DNA from: Cyclobacteriaceae bacterium | GTDB lineage: Bacteria; Bacteroidota; Bacteroidia; Cytophagales; Cyclobacteriaceae | Reading direction: 5' to 3' | Assembly: GCA_016787565.1 (NCBI GenBank) | Contig: JAEUUG010000011.1 | Location: 1 to 64,000 of the forward strand | Length of the DNA stretch: 64,000 bases | Part shown: positions 18,508 to 28,756 of the stretch, one piece after another | How the letters are laid out: every line of letters starts with the position of its first letter | Numbering within the stretch: position 1 is the first letter of the stretch | Position numbers and translations under genes: made by a program | The notes under the pieces: generated by a model | What the model was told of the DNA's origin: nothing | Databases searched by the model: none | The model's input: only the letters and a program-made list of their open reading frames with translations

Positions 18508-19104
18508 CTAAAAAACAATCTTTGATACCTCAATTTCCGGACCGTCAAATTCCAACATTGCATTAATCAATTTAAACGATTCGAACGATCGGATATCCTC
18601 CATTCTAATATCTTCTTCCATAATGATATTGTTCTCCAATAAATTCTGTCGCATGGTTCCCTTGAGCAAGGCCGACCACGGAGTATACCAATGCTTTCCC
18701 CGTTTAAAAACAATATTGGAATAGGACGCATCGGTAACGAATCCCCTTTTCACGATCAGAATATCATCACACCCTTTTCGCAATTCAAAAAGTCGGTTGA
18801 TCGTTTTTCGGTCCTGGTATTTGAATTCATACGACACCTGGTCATGCTCTATGATGCGCAGGGTTTTAACAATCTTTGGCTGGTAGGCAATAAATTCTAT
18901 ATCCTGCGATTCCTCATCGTATACAATACGACATTTGAACAGCCCAGATGCGGGTCGATCGACTTTATTCAGAAAGGATTCCAAATCAAAATGATCTTCC
19001 ACCCCGCACAACATCTTCAGCGAACGGTTCATGCGTTGTTCATGATAGGAGAGATTGTAAAATTCTCCATTACTTAATTTGATGGATTCAATCAACAGGG
19101 ACAT
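18508..19104 (-). CDS. pabC: Aminodeoxychorismate lyase-like class IV aminotransferase fold protein
   Basis: PLP-dependent enzyme expected to split 4-amino-4-deoxychorismate into p-aminobenzoate and pyruvate for folate synthesis. The 198 residues match a short class IV fold: conserved Arg/Tyr at the N-terminus, candidate PLP lysine in KYQDRKTINRL, and the TDASYSNIVF motif that binds the cofactor phosphate region. It overlaps the start of pabB's reading frame end by 17 bases and is read in the same direction, which strongly supports the pairing of PabB with PabC. The protein is short for the family (usually about 270), a form common in Bacteroidota. Confidence 0.85.
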   Translation of the reverse strand: MSLLIESIKLSNGEFYNLSYHEQRMNRSLKMLCGVEDHFDLESFLNKVDRPASGLFKCRIVYDEESQDIEFIAYQPKIVKTLRIIEHDQVSYEFKYQDRKTINRLFELRKGCDDILIVKRGFVTDASYSNIVFKRGKHWYTPWSALLKGTMRQNLLENNIIMEEDIRMEDIRSFESFKLINAMLEFDGPEIEVSKIVF

Positions 19105-20062
19105 ACACTTTATCTATCGCTTCCTGATATTCCTTTTCTACAACACTCTGTGCGGTAATACCTCCTCCACTTCTGTAGAAATATTTTCCGTTCTCATCTT
19201 CAATGAAACGAATCATCACACAACTATCCAGCTTTTCACCGTCAAAGCAACCCATCACACCGGTGTAATATCCCCGCTTCTCTCCTTCCGCCTCTCGGAT
19301 AATTTCAACTGTCTTTGTTTTGGGCGCACCACTAACGGATCCTGCCGGCAAAAGCTGGACCAGGATATCACCCAATTTCGATTCGTACCCAACGGGTAAC
19401 TTACCAACAATCTCAGAGCTTACTTGCAAAAGATTCTTGTGATTGGTTTTCAGTTCATCAAGATAACGAAAACGCGTAACCTTTACATTCGTGGATACCA
19501 GACTTAAATCATTGCGAATTAAATCGACTATGGTTACATGTTCCGATAACTCCTTCTCATCATTTACTATCAATTCACGTGCATCAGCAATACCTGCATC
19601 AATGGTCCCTTTCATGGGATAAGAGAATATTTTCCCATCCCGAATCTGAATGAAAATCTCCGGTGAGAAAACCAGAAACTTATCATCCACCAATAGTCTA
19701 TATTTCGCTTTGCTCTGATGAAAAATATTCCGCAGGGAATGACTGATTTGTATTTCGGTTTTAACGGTAAGATTGGTTAGATACGAATCGCCAAGCCTAA
19801 GATGTTGATGAACCCTTTCGAATTTTTTGCCATAGTCTTCCAGGCTGATGGGATTTCGTGAAGTAATTTCGATCGTATCGCCTGATGCTACCGAAGGAAA
19901 ATTTGTTAGGCCATTAATATCGAATATTATTTGTTGCGGATCAACATCTTCCAATCGTATGGCTAGAGGATTCTCCATCTCAAAATCGACCATAAACAAA
20001 AAGGGGACTTTCGCCTGTCCCCACTCGTTTATTTGTTTTATGAACGCTGAAATATTCATCAC
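19088..20062 (-). CDS. pabB: Aminodeoxychorismate synthase component I PabB
   Basis: Chorismate-using enzyme that adds ammonia to make 4-amino-4-deoxychorismate, the precursor of p-aminobenzoate and folate. The 324 residues correspond to the catalytic chorismate-binding domain only, without the long N-terminal region of anthranilate synthase. The sequence PMKGT matches the PIKGT motif whose lysine marks true aminodeoxychorismate synthases rather than the PIAGT of anthranilate or ADIC synthases. PAGSVSGAPKTKT and the final GVMGCFDG region are conserved. It overlaps pabC, so both are probably translationally coupled; a glutaminase partner (PabA) is not in the window. Confidence 0.92.
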   Translation of the reverse strand: MMNISAFIKQINEWGQAKVPFLFMVDFEMENPLAIRLEDVDPQQIIFDINGLTNFPSVASGDTIEITSRNPISLEDYGKKFERVHQHLRLGDSYLTNLTVKTEIQISHSLRNIFHQSKAKYRLLVDDKFLVFSPEIFIQIRDGKIFSYPMKGTIDAGIADARELIVNDEKELSEHVTIVDLIRNDLSLVSTNVKVTRFRYLDELKTNHKNLLQVSSEIVGKLPVGYESKLGDILVQLLPAGSVSGAPKTKTVEIIREAEGEKRGYYTGVMGCFDGEKLDSCVMIRFIEDENGKYFYRSGGGITAQSVVEKEYQEAIDKVYVPVD

Positions 20063-20070
20063 CTATATCG

Positions 20071-20703
20071 TTATGGGATGTTCATATACTTGTGAATCTG
20101 CAACGAAACTTTCCAGCGTGGATTTTTTTTGATAAAATCAATTATCAGCGGAAGCATTTCTTTTTCTTTTGACCACTCCGGTTGAAGATACAATGCGCAA
20201 GTTGATTTCACGTTCTCTGCCTGTGTAACCGCCCAGTCAAGATCACTTTTATGGAAGGCTACAACCTTCAACTCATCAGCCTGCTCAAAAATGGATGGAT
20301 GCGGTGCTTTAAATTTTTTTGGCGAGAGGCAAACCCAATCCCATTCCCCCGTAAGGGGATAAACACCCGATGTTTCAATATTTGTACGAAGACCTTCATT
20401 CTTCAAAGCCTTTGTGAGTTCTGTGAGATTATACATAACCGGTTCACCACCGGTCACCACCACTAACTCGGTGCCACTGGCTTTGGCACGCCTTGCCATT
20501 TCGGCAACACCTACCATCGGATGCGCAGCAGCATCCCACGATTCTTTTACATCGCACCACACACAACCCACATCACAACCACCCAGCCGAATGAAGTATG
20601 CGGCATGACCCTGGTAGAATCCTTCACCTTGAATGGTGTAAAAATCCTCCATCAGCGGAAGAGCGAGCGGGGAAATATTTTTACTTGTTACGGGCATGAA
20701 CAA
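20071..20703 (-). CDS. queE: 7-carboxy-7-deazaguanine synthase QueE
   Basis: Radical SAM enzyme that rearranges 6-carboxytetrahydropterin into 7-carboxy-7-deazaguanine on the way to queuosine. The iron-sulfur motif is CDVGCVWC, Cys43, Cys47 and Cys50 (C-x3-C-x2-C), with FYTIQGEGFYQG just before it, both hallmarks of QueE. VVVTGGEPVMYNLTEL is the SAM-binding GGEP motif. The 210-residue length fits. An ATG two codons in is an alternative start. It lies 8 bases upstream of pabB; both pathways begin from pterin or chorismate precursors used for cofactors, but their link here may be simple operon packing. Confidence 0.95.
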   Translation of the reverse strand: MFMPVTSKNISPLALPLMEDFYTIQGEGFYQGHAAYFIRLGGCDVGCVWCDVKESWDAAAHPMVGVAEMARRAKASGTELVVVTGGEPVMYNLTELTKALKNEGLRTNIETSGVYPLTGEWDWVCLSPKKFKAPHPSIFEQADELKVVAFHKSDLDWAVTQAENVKSTCALYLQPEWSKEKEMLPLIIDFIKKNPRWKVSLQIHKYMNIP

Positions 20704-20756
20704 TTGAGAAGTTGTAACAGGGAATAGTACCCCATTATGAGTACCTCTGCCTAAGC

Positions 20757-21644
20757 TTAGGGGTGTTGTAATTCAGTGGCACGCAAGGTGTTCAACAACA
20801 AGGAAGCAATGGTCATCGGACCAACCCCTCCGGGTACAGGTGTTATAAAAGAGGCTTTTGGTGCAACCGTTTTAAAATCAACATCACCTTTAATGGCCCA
20901 TCCTTTTGCAAATTGAGGACCTTCAACACGCGTTGTACCTATGTCGATAACAACAGCACCTTCTTTCACCATATCGCCCGTGATCAACCCAGGCTTACCC
21001 ACTGCCACTAATAAAATATCAGCCGACCGGGTAAAGTTTGCCAGGTCTTTGGTGTACTTATGGCAAATCGTAACCGTGGCGTGTGCCTGTTCCGTTAGCA
21101 TCATGCTGAGGGGCGCACCGGCTATGCGACTGGCTCCGACTACCACAGCATGTTTACCCTCTGTTTCAATGTTATAGCGTCTTAATAACTCCATCACACC
21201 AAAAGGAGTCGCGGGCATGAGCAGTGGACTCTTAGAGATGATGCTTCCGAAATTCTGATTCGTAAATCCATCCACATCTTTATCCGGCCGAATTTTTTCG
21301 GTGATCTTCTCCACTGAAATATGCGAAGGCAACGGAAGCTGAACGATAAAACCGTCCACATCGTCATCGTTGTTCACATGGTCGATGTGCTTCATCAGCT
21401 TCTCTTCGCTAATGGTGTCAGCAAAACGCATCATGGTATAGTGGAAGCCCACAGACTTACATGATTTCACTTTATTATCTACATACGTCTGACTGGCACC
21501 ATCATCACCTACTAAAATTATTGCCAGGTGCGGAAGTTTCTTGCCTTGCTCCTTTCGCTCAGCAACACGCTGCATGATTTCGGTTTTGATATCGGTGGAT
21601 ACCTTCTTACCATCAATGAGCGTATAGGATGTTGTTTCTATCAT
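20757..21644 (-). CDS. folD: Bifunctional methylenetetrahydrofolate dehydrogenase/cyclohydrolase FolD
   Basis: Interconverts 5,10-methylene-, methenyl- and 10-formyl-tetrahydrofolate, using NADP. The protein of 295 residues begins MIETTSYTLIDGKKVS at the ATG 21642-21644; 14 further codons are open upstream but do not resemble the family. Visible signatures are the catalytic YVDNKVKSCKSVG lysine region, VDGFIVQLPLPSHI, the dinucleotide-binding VVVGASRIAGAPLS and the C-terminal PVPGGVGPMT. It lies 72 bases downstream of lepA on the same strand and 53 bases upstream of queE. Confidence 0.97.
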   Translation of the reverse strand: MIETTSYTLIDGKKVSTDIKTEIMQRVAERKEQGKKLPHLAIILVGDDGASQTYVDNKVKSCKSVGFHYTMMRFADTISEEKLMKHIDHVNNDDDVDGFIVQLPLPSHISVEKITEKIRPDKDVDGFTNQNFGSIISKSPLLMPATPFGVMELLRRYNIETEGKHAVVVGASRIAGAPLSMMLTEQAHATVTICHKYTKDLANFTRSADILLVAVGKPGLITGDMVKEGAVVIDIGTTRVEGPQFAKGWAIKGDVDFKTVAPKASFITPVPGGVGPMTIASLLLNTLRATELQHP

Positions 21645-21715
21645 GCGCAATCGAAATGTGTGAATATGATTTGATTGAACAAGCATGCTTGAACCGTCAT
21701 GCTTTGTTCAACGGG

Positions 21716-23500
21716 TTAATCTATTTTTAATACAGCCATGAACGCTTCCTGCGGAACTTCTACCGTTCCAATCTGGCGCATCCGCTTCTTCCCTTTCTTC
21801 TGCTTCTCTAACAGTTTACGCTTACGCGAAATATCACCACCATAACATTTGGCAATTACGTTTTTGCGAATGGCACTAATGGTTTCACGTGCTACGATTT
21901 TCTGTCCGATAGCCGCCTGAATGGCCACTTCAAACATGTGGCGTGGAATCAATTCCTTCAATTTTTCACAAAGTTTCCTTCCCCAATCCTGGGCTTTACC
22001 GCGGTGTACGATGGCACTCAGAGCATCCACTTTTTCACCATTCAGCATCACATCCAGTTTCACCATATCCGATTCACGGAAACCAATCAGGTGATAATCC
22101 AGAGAAGCATATCCGCGGGAAATCGATTTTAGTTTATCAAAGAAATCAAATACAATTTCGGAGAGTGGCATTTCAAACGTCATCTCTACCCGATCGGTGG
22201 TGAGGTAGTTTTGATTTTTAATATGACCTCGCTTATCAATACAAAGGCTGATAATCGGACCAATGTATTCGGATTTGGAAATGATTTGCGCCCGGATAAA
22301 CGGTTCTTCTATGCGTGACAATCTAGTAGGATCAGGCATCTCAGATGGTGCATTGATGCTGATCTCTTCGCCATCCGTTAAGTATGCTTTGAACTGAACA
22401 GACGGTACCGTGGTAATGACCGTCATGTTGAACTCGCGCTCCAGTCGCTCCTGGATAATTTCCATGTGGAGCATGCCGAGGAATCCGCAACGGAAACCAA
22501 AACCCAATGCGGCAGAGGTTTCGAGTTCCCACACGAGCGAAGCATCATTTAATTGAAGCTTCTCCATGGCATCGCGCAGTTCTTCAAACTCTGATGTTTC
22601 AACCGGATAAATGCCCGCAAACACCATGGGTTTTACTTCCTGAAAACCACCCAATGATATACCTGGATTGAGTGGATTGGTAATAGTGTCACCAACATGA
22701 ACTTCTTTTGCCACTTTAATACCCGATATCAGGTAGCCTACATTGCCGGCACTGATTTCAGGGCAGGCCTGTTTCTCCAGCTTCAATACACCAATTTCTT
22801 CCGCATTATATTCCTGGCCTGTGCTGACAAATTTTACTTTGTCGCCTTTGCGGATGGTGCCGTTGAATACGCGGAAGTATACTTCAATTCCCCGGAAGGA
22901 GTTAAAAACAGAATCAAAAATCATGGCCTGCAGCGGAGCTTTCGGATCCCCTTTTGGCGCCTTGATCCGGTGCACAACGGCTTTCAGAATTTCTTCAATA
23001 CCGATGCCTTCTTTTGCGCTGGCGCTGATAACATCTTCACGCTTGCATCCGATCAGTTCAACAATTTCATCGGTCACTTCCTCCGGCATAGCATGGGGAA
23101 GGTCAATCTTATTCATCACCGGAATAATCTCCAGATCATGTTCAAGTGCCAAATAGAGATTTGAAATAGTCTGTGCCTCAATACCCTGGCTGGCATCGAC
23201 AATGAGCAAAGCACCTTCGCAGGCCGCAATGGAACGGGAAACCTCGTATGAAAAATCTACGTGGCCTGGGGTATCGATCAGGTTCAAAATGTATTCCTGA
23301 CCATCGAGTTTATAGTGCATCTGGATAGCGTGAGCCTTGATGGTAATGCCCTTTTCGCGCTCCAGATCCATATTATCGAGAACCTGAGCTTGCATCTGCC
23401 GCTGGTTCAGGGTTCCGGTAAATTCCAAAAGCCTGTCAGCCAGCGTGCTTTTACCGTGGTCGATGTGTGCGATTATGCAAAAATTGCGGATGTTTTCCAT
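21716..23500 (-). CDS. lepA: Elongation factor 4 (LepA)
   Basis: Translational GTPase that acts on stalled or mistranslocated ribosomes and in initiation/ribosome biogenesis. GTP-binding motifs [22 protein letters not shown] and NKIDLP are intact. The characteristic LepA C-terminal domain is present, with [20 protein letters not shown] near the end. The 594-residue length is typical. Promoter-like -7 box lies upstream. Confidence 0.98.
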   Translation of the reverse strand: MENIRNFCIIAHIDHGKSTLADRLLEFTGTLNQRQMQAQVLDNMDLEREKGITIKAHAIQMHYKLDGQEYILNLIDTPGHVDFSYEVSRSIAACEGALLIVDASQGIEAQTISNLYLALEHDLEIIPVMNKIDLPHAMPEEVTDEIVELIGCKREDVISASAKEGIGIEEILKAVVHRIKAPKGDPKAPLQAMIFDSVFNSFRGIEVYFRVFNGTIRKGDKVKFVSTGQEYNAEEIGVLKLEKQACPEISAGNVGYLISGIKVAKEVHVGDTITNPLNPGISLGGFQEVKPMVFAGIYPVETSEFEELRDAMEKLQLNDASLVWELETSAALGFGFRCGFLGMLHMEIIQERLEREFNMTVITTVPSVQFKAYLTDGEEISINAPSEMPDPTRLSRIEEPFIRAQIISKSEYIGPIISLCIDKRGHIKNQNYLTTDRVEMTFEMPLSEIVFDFFDKLKSISRGYASLDYHLIGFRESDMVKLDVMLNGEKVDALSAIVHRGKAQDWGRKLCEKLKELIPRHMFEVAIQAAIGQKIVARETISAIRKNVIAKCYGGDISRKRKLLEKQKKGKKRMRQIGTVEVPQEAFMAVLKID

Positions 23501-23555
23501 TCTCTCTACCTCAAAATCAAGTTTTACAGTCCGTTAAGGATGTATTTTAAGGACG

Positions 23556-23563
23556 CAAAAGTA
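23556..23563 (-). promoter_or_regulatory. -7 box upstream of lepA
   Basis: On the minus strand TACTTTTG is an exact TAnnTTTG match, 55 bases before the lepA ATG. The region 19-20 bases further upstream carries no clear TTTG, so only the -7 element is called. Confidence 0.45.
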
Positions 23564-23684
23564 GGAAAATATTAGTGGATAAGAGCGGTTTCCGTGAGGT
23601 ACAGAAAGAAGTTTTAAACCTCAGCGTTGAAGGAATCTTTCATCTCAGTTTCAAGTCAGCCAGTTGCCAGTTAAGCGGACTTTG

Positions 23685-24980
23685 CTACTTATAAACAACT
23701 CCATCTTTCATCACAAAACTCACGGTTTCCATTGTTTTGATGTTCTTCAATGGATTGTCATCGGTGGCCACAATATCGGCAAGCTTTCCGGGTTCGATGG
23801 TCCCGATTTTATCTGACATCCCTAATATTCCCGCATTTACTACCGTTGCGGACTTAATTGACTCGATCGGAGGCATACCAGCTTCTACCATATAGGTGAA
23901 TTCCTTTCCATTTTCACCATGCGGGAATACACCAGCATCGGTTCCAAAAGCGATCTTTACGCCACGCTTATAGGCTTTGCCAAAGGTAGTCTGAATTTGA
24001 GGCCCAATTTCCAAGGCCTTCGGCACTACCAGCGGATGGTAATACCCTGGCTCTTTTGCTTTTTCCCCCACAAACTTTCCGGCTGTAATAGTCGGAACAT
24101 AAAAAGTACCTTTTTCTTTCATGAGGTCCATCACCTCTTCCGTCATTTTAGTGCCGTGCTCAATCGTTGTAATGCCCGCTAAAACTGCGCGCTTCATCCC
24201 CTCAGTTCCATGTGCATGTGCCGCGGTGTGCATACCATAGTCTTTTGCTGTTTCAATTATCGCTTTCAGTTCCTCATCCGTAAACTGCGGTCCCGATCCA
24301 TCTTTTGCTATACTCAGAACACCACCGGTTGCCGTGATCTTGATCAAATCTGATCCATCCTTGTACCGCTGCCGCACCGCCTGGCGGGCGTCTTCCGGTG
24401 AGTTGATCACACCTTCGCGCGGTCCGGGATCGCCCATCAAATCTTTTCGATAACCATTTGTCGGGTCGGCATGCCCACCCGTTGTGGCTATTGACTTACC
24501 CGCTGAAAAAATTCGCGGACCAACCACCAACCCCTGGTTGATGGCATTACGTAAAGCGTTATTAACACCCGAACCGCCCAAATCCCGCACTGTGGTGAAG
24601 CCTGCCAATAATGTTTTTCGTGCAAAAACGGTTGAGCGAAAGGCAACGTCAGCTTCGTTAAAGGTGAAGCGTTGGATGGCCTGATCTTTACTTGTTTCAC
24701 TTTCCAGGTGAACGTGCATATCGATCAGTCCGGGCATCACGGTTTTTTTGCTCAGGTCGATCAGCTTATCGCTTGCTCCGGGTTTTGTAAATCCCTTTTC
24801 AACCAAAACAATTTTATTGCCCTCTACCACCACCGTCATCTGCGGCTGGGCGTCATTGGTTTTTCCGTCAATCAGGTTACCGCAATGAATAATCGAGCGC
24901 TGAGCAAAACCAATATTAGAATGACCAGCCATGATCAATAGTAATGCATACATTACTTTCAGTATAGACTTCGTTTTCAT
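23685..24980 (-). CDS. Exported amidohydrolase family protein
   Basis: A 431-residue metal-dependent amidohydrolase of the imidazolonepropionase/Xaa-Pro dipeptidase-like subgroup, with an N-terminal signal peptide ending near GFAQR. Metal ligands are visible: [10 protein letters not shown] (the HxH pair), the lysine region [17 protein letters not shown] with the third His, TIEHG with the fourth and FGTDAG with the metal Asp. Such enzymes hydrolyse cyclic amides or small peptides in the periplasm; the exact substrate cannot be told. Its start overlaps the end of the TerB-like gene by four bases (ATGA), so they are probably translated together. Confidence 0.88.
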   Translation of the reverse strand: MKTKSILKVMYALLLIMAGHSNIGFAQRSIIHCGNLIDGKTNDAQPQMTVVVEGNKIVLVEKGFTKPGASDKLIDLSKKTVMPGLIDMHVHLESETSKDQAIQRFTFNEADVAFRSTVFARKTLLAGFTTVRDLGGSGVNNALRNAINQGLVVGPRIFSAGKSIATTGGHADPTNGYRKDLMGDPGPREGVINSPEDARQAVRQRYKDGSDLIKITATGGVLSIAKDGSGPQFTDEELKAIIETAKDYGMHTAAHAHGTEGMKRAVLAGITTIEHGTKMTEEVMDLMKEKGTFYVPTITAGKFVGEKAKEPGYYHPLVVPKALEIGPQIQTTFGKAYKRGVKIAFGTDAGVFPHGENGKEFTYMVEAGMPPIESIKSATVVNAGILGMSDKIGTIEPGKLADIVATDDNPLKNIKTMETVSFVMKDGVVYK

Positions 24981-25381
24981 CTCTGCGCCTTTAGATATTT
25001 TTCGGTAAGTTTTTTTAACTCTTGCTTTTCATCTTCTGCCATAGCAGCTGCCTTCACGTGCAACATCAGATCAAACATCACTTCCTGATCGTAACCAAGA
25101 CCAGACGCTACTTTGGAGCAAAACATAATTTCTTCCTTGTACATGCGTTCATCTATTTTCATGAGCTGCACCAGGCTAAAGATGTAATCAAACTTCTGAT
25201 CATCCGAAAGGTTCTGTGGTACGATAAGTTCATGCCGCCTGTCAAACAGATCAACAACCTGATCGGGATAAATGCCGTTGGCACGGCCAATATTAATGAT
25301 ATAGTTTTTCTCCCGGTCAGCCACCCGTCCGTCAATTTGGGCGAGGTTGATCAAAAGTTTCATTTGCGACAATACAGGCAT
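24977..25381 (-). CDS. TerB-like protein
   Basis: A 134-residue, all-alpha acidic protein resembling the TerB (tellurite resistance B) fold: [19 protein letters not shown] and [14 protein letters not shown] are the paired motifs in which acidic residues bind metal. The function of stand-alone TerB proteins is not settled; they are linked to metal or stress sensing near membranes. The stop overlaps the start of the exported amidohydrolase. It is divergent from the ACP phosphodiesterase gene. Confidence 0.6.
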   Translation of the reverse strand: MPVLSQMKLLINLAQIDGRVADREKNYIINIGRANGIYPDQVVDLFDRRHELIVPQNLSDDQKFDYIFSLVQLMKIDERMYKEEIMFCSKVASGLGYDQEVMFDLMLHVKAAAMAEDEKQELKKLTEKYLKAQR

Positions 25382-25487
25382 GGTGAATTTTATTAGGGGT
25401 TATCCGTTCACGTGTGTGGTTTTACTTCAAGGCTTTGAACTTCCAACCTAACAACTAAATAACAAATAACCAATATCTTTAACGGAC

Positions 25488-26078
25488 ATGAATTTTCTGG
25501 CTCATCTGTATCTGTCTGGCACCAGCCCCAAAATTATGGTGGGTAATTTTATTGGCGATTTTGTAAAAGGTAAAAGTCAGTTGAACACCTTCGAAGCAGA
25601 AATTATTCGCGGCATTGAATTGCACCGCGCCATCGATGAATTCACCGACAGTCATCCAGTGGTCTCACTAAGCAAAAACAGGCTGCGACCCAAATACAGA
25701 CATTATTCACCTGTTATTGTTGATGTTCTATACGATCACTTCCTGGCAAAATACTGGAGCCAGTATCATGATACGTTACTTCCTGACTTTGCCACATCAT
25801 CGTATCAAACGCTGGAGCGTTTTCACGCGATATTACCACCGGAAGTTCAGCGCATGCTTCCTTACATGATCAGTGGCAACTGGCTTGTTCATTACGCCCG
25901 TATTGAAGGAATTCAACGCGCCCTCACGGGCATGGCAAGGCGAACAAAATTTGATTCAAAGATGGATGAATCCATCAATGATTTGCGTGCGCATTACGAT
26001 GCTTTTAAGGAGGAATTTGAAGTGTTCTTTCCAGAATTAAAGGCGTACGCACATGAGTTTTTAAAAAACCATCCGTAA
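25488..26078 (+). CDS. acpH: Acyl carrier protein phosphodiesterase family protein
   Basis: Expected to remove the phosphopantetheine arm from holo-ACP (AcpH family, a divergent HD-type phosphohydrolase). The N-terminus MNFLAHLYLSG and the motif VGNFIGDFVKG are the family signature, with HRAIDEFTD and the DVLYDHFLA metal-binding residues following. The length of 196 residues matches. It reads rightward in a mostly leftward region and converges with the DUF5916 gene 14 bases later. Confidence 0.9.
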   Translation: MNFLAHLYLSGTSPKIMVGNFIGDFVKGKSQLNTFEAEIIRGIELHRAIDEFTDSHPVVSLSKNRLRPKYRHYSPVIVDVLYDHFLAKYWSQYHDTLLPDFATSSYQTLERFHAILPPEVQRMLPYMISGNWLVHYARIEGIQRALTGMARRTKFDSKMDESINDLRAHYDAFKEEFEVFFPELKAYAHEFLKNHP

Positions 26079-26092
26079 CGAATAATCAGGTT

Positions 26093-28333
26093 TTAAATAT
26101 TCCACCAGTAGGTAAATTTCAACACCAGGGCCCGGTTCTTCACACCAAAGTTTTCAGGAAAGTAGTTATCGGTATACACAATAAACAAATCGGACGCGGG
26201 TCGGTAACGCCATTGAATGCGTGTATTCAAATTAATGTTATCCTGCTGTTCATTATACTGCGCAAAAGCGGTGAAAAACAATTTGTTAGTCATGGTAACA
26301 TCGAGGCGTGGGCCAATTAACCAGAACGTATTACGTCCCCACGGTTCTGGCAGTTGGATATCATTATAACTGGAGCTTACCGCAATACTCACGAAAGGCT
26401 GAACGCGATACCCCAGATCGGCCGTCAGGTTGAGGCGGGTACCATCGGCATAATACCCACCATACCGCATTGTAAAACCATAGGTAAATAATTGTTGTGG
26501 TCTGGAGTAGTATTCTAAACCAAAAGCATTCCAGTTGTGCTCCGAGCCAGTTGCTAATGTATCCAGTCCGGAGTTGGTGGGATCAAACGGCTTGAGCAAC
26601 TTAACATAATTATGTGCCACCCACCCGAGGAATGTACTTTGCGACCGGAATGTAAACTTGTAGGCCAAAAAACTTTCATTATCGGTTTGATTAAACTTGG
26701 TGTCGTAGAAGTAAGTAGAACTGATGGTGGGTCCGTGCGTCAATACCTTCTTGCTTTTCGAAAGAAACAAATAACTCACTTGCGGATTTACCTTGATGTA
26801 GTTCTGCCGCGGCACATACCCCACCTCAGCATTGTAATTTTTTCCAACATACTCGTGTTGCCAAAATACATTCCACCTGCGCGTGGCGTATTGAATGTTT
26901 GCTGCATGGGTGATGTCATCACCTTTCTTATCGGGACTGATGGATTTCAACAGCAGCATTTTACCTGTCCAAAGATTATTGGAAGAAGCTAAGTTGTATT
27001 CCAAACCAACATTTCGATTATATGTTGAATAGGTAGCCGCATCAGATGGCGAAGGTGTATAATCAAGCGACTGCTTGTTAATAAAAATGAATCCGATGTT
27101 TGATCGGGCAAAGACCCTTCTCTGGATGGCCAGCACAGCAAAGTTTTGCGAAGGCAGATAAATTGAGTCGATATTACTTGTCTGCATATCCATGGCACCA
27201 ATGCGCCAGTTTTTATTGAGCTTTCCGCTGACGCGGGCGCCAAATTGAATCGGTACTCCCAGGCCAATGCGCCTGGAAAAGAAAGGTCGAATAGTAGCGT
27301 AGCCAAAGTTGGCGAACAGGTCACCATTTTCCAGAAAGAATTGTCGTCTTTCCGGAAAGAACAATTCAAACCGGTCGAGGTTTGTTACTTGCCGGTCAAC
27401 TTCCACTTGCGAAAAATCCGGGTTAATCGTTAAATCAAGGTTAAGTGATGAGGTTAACCCGATTTTTACATCACCTCCAATTTCCTTCTGGTACTGTGTA
27501 GGTTTCTTGTTCGCATAGTCACGGTTAACGCCACCCAGTATATAGGGTATAACGGATATGTTCGGCCCGATGGATGGCGGTGGTTTATCCCAAACAAGCG
27601 TACCCGAATACGCTAACGATGCAGTCGGAAATTGTCGTGGTACAGGTGCCCAAGCCGATTTTTCTGTTGTCTTCAAATCAAGCCGACTGAAATTAATTCC
27701 CCACTCTGTAATTCCTTTTTTGTAGCGAATGGTTTTGAAAGGAATACCCATTTCAAAAACCCATTTATCAGCATAATTTTTGACAACCGATTGCCATTTA
27801 TTATCCCAACTCAAATCAACTTTTCCACCTTCGTACATCACACCATCCCATTGGGCACCAGCAGCATTGGCACCAAAAGAAAAACCGTTGGTCTGATCAT
27901 CGAAGGGATCCATGAACAATAGAAAATTATCATTCTTCCCAAAGTTAAAATCACGCCTCAGTGATTCCACCATGTACGGTCCACTTACGGCATGATGGCA
28001 AATGGCAATCAGGTAGAGGTTCTCATCATCGTACGTCATCCGCACTTCTGTGCGAACTTTTGCACGGCTGGTATCCATGGGCAACACCATATAAAAATCG
28101 GTGGCCGTTTCAGCTTCTGCCCACGAAGCTTCATCCATGTTACCATCAATCACAATGGGCGATGAAGCCTGGTGCAAATGCAGTTGAAAGGATTCATTCT
28201 TTTTTTGGGCGATGGCCGGAAGAAAAAGGCAGGTGAAAAGGAAAAGTAAACTTACTTTCAACACACGAATGGAGTAGAGGCTTTTAGCATTGACCTTCTG
28301 GTGTAAAGGTATTAAACCGAAACAAAATAGCAC
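26093..28333 (-). CDS. DUF5916 outer-membrane protein with N-terminal CBM9-like domain
   Basis: A 746-residue exported protein. After the signal peptide (ending LFLPAIAQ) comes a carbohydrate-binding-family-9-like beta-sandwich (about residues 55-240: IVIDGNMDEASWAEAE is the typical opening) and then a large beta-barrel-like DUF5916 region containing FFPERRQFFLENGDLF. The many alternating aromatic strands and final KFTYWWNI suggest an outer-membrane barrel. The start is uncertain: 30 residues precede the hydrophobic core, and no internal ATG lies there. Function is unknown; members are common in Bacteroidota. Confidence 0.75.
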   Translation of the reverse strand: MLFCFGLIPLHQKVNAKSLYSIRVLKVSLLFLFTCLFLPAIAQKKNESFQLHLHQASSPIVIDGNMDEASWAEAETATDFYMVLPMDTSRAKVRTEVRMTYDDENLYLIAICHHAVSGPYMVESLRRDFNFGKNDNFLLFMDPFDDQTNGFSFGANAAGAQWDGVMYEGGKVDLSWDNKWQSVVKNYADKWVFEMGIPFKTIRYKKGITEWGINFSRLDLKTTEKSAWAPVPRQFPTASLAYSGTLVWDKPPPSIGPNISVIPYILGGVNRDYANKKPTQYQKEIGGDVKIGLTSSLNLDLTINPDFSQVEVDRQVTNLDRFELFFPERRQFFLENGDLFANFGYATIRPFFSRRIGLGVPIQFGARVSGKLNKNWRIGAMDMQTSNIDSIYLPSQNFAVLAIQRRVFARSNIGFIFINKQSLDYTPSPSDAATYSTYNRNVGLEYNLASSNNLWTGKMLLLKSISPDKKGDDITHAANIQYATRRWNVFWQHEYVGKNYNAEVGYVPRQNYIKVNPQVSYLFLSKSKKVLTHGPTISSTYFYDTKFNQTDNESFLAYKFTFRSQSTFLGWVAHNYVKLLKPFDPTNSGLDTLATGSEHNWNAFGLEYYSRPQQLFTYGFTMRYGGYYADGTRLNLTADLGYRVQPFVSIAVSSSYNDIQLPEPWGRNTFWLIGPRLDVTMTNKLFFTAFAQYNEQQDNINLNTRIQWRYRPASDLFIVYTDNYFPENFGVKNRALVLKFTYWWNI

Positions 28334-28388
28334 GCTTCACCACAGTAGTCGATGATCATTATTATTTTAGCGGTTCATTACCACCTGC

Positions 28389-28748
28389 ATGCATAACGAT
28401 CCGGAGTTAAATGGAAAATACCTGGGCACCATTTCACAAGATTTTGTGAAAGTTGCCGATACTATTAAAGAAGCTTCATACCAAATCCGAAAAGCAGGCT
28501 TTGAAAATCCTGTCTTCCCGGTATGCAAAGATTCGCAACCGATCGGGCAGTTGCTGCTCGACCGGCTTCATGCCGACATTGACTGGAACTATTATGCTTC
28601 CTTTATGGATGAATTTGTGCAACGCCAATTGATTACCAGCATAGATGAGTTTAAACTTGCCTACAAAGACCCTGACGAGTTTTGTTGTTTGTTCGTGGTG
28701 GACCGTGAGTTCACCAACTTTGTATTTATTCCTTACCCTGAAGATTAA
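28389..28748 (+). CDS. Conserved hypothetical cytosolic protein
   Basis: A 119-residue soluble protein with no signal peptide or membrane segment. It contains DWNYYASFMDEFVQRQLI and a C-terminal FCCLFVVDREFTNFVFIPYPED. I recall no functional family; the composition suggests a compact alpha/beta protein found in Bacteroidota. It ends 8 bases before the sensor kinase gene on the same strand and is likely cotranscribed with it. Confidence 0.7.
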   Translation: MHNDPELNGKYLGTISQDFVKVADTIKEASYQIRKAGFENPVFPVCKDSQPIGQLLLDRLHADIDWNYYASFMDEFVQRQLITSIDEFKLAYKDPDEFCCLFVVDREFTNFVFIPYPED

Positions 28749-28756
28749 GTTTTTGA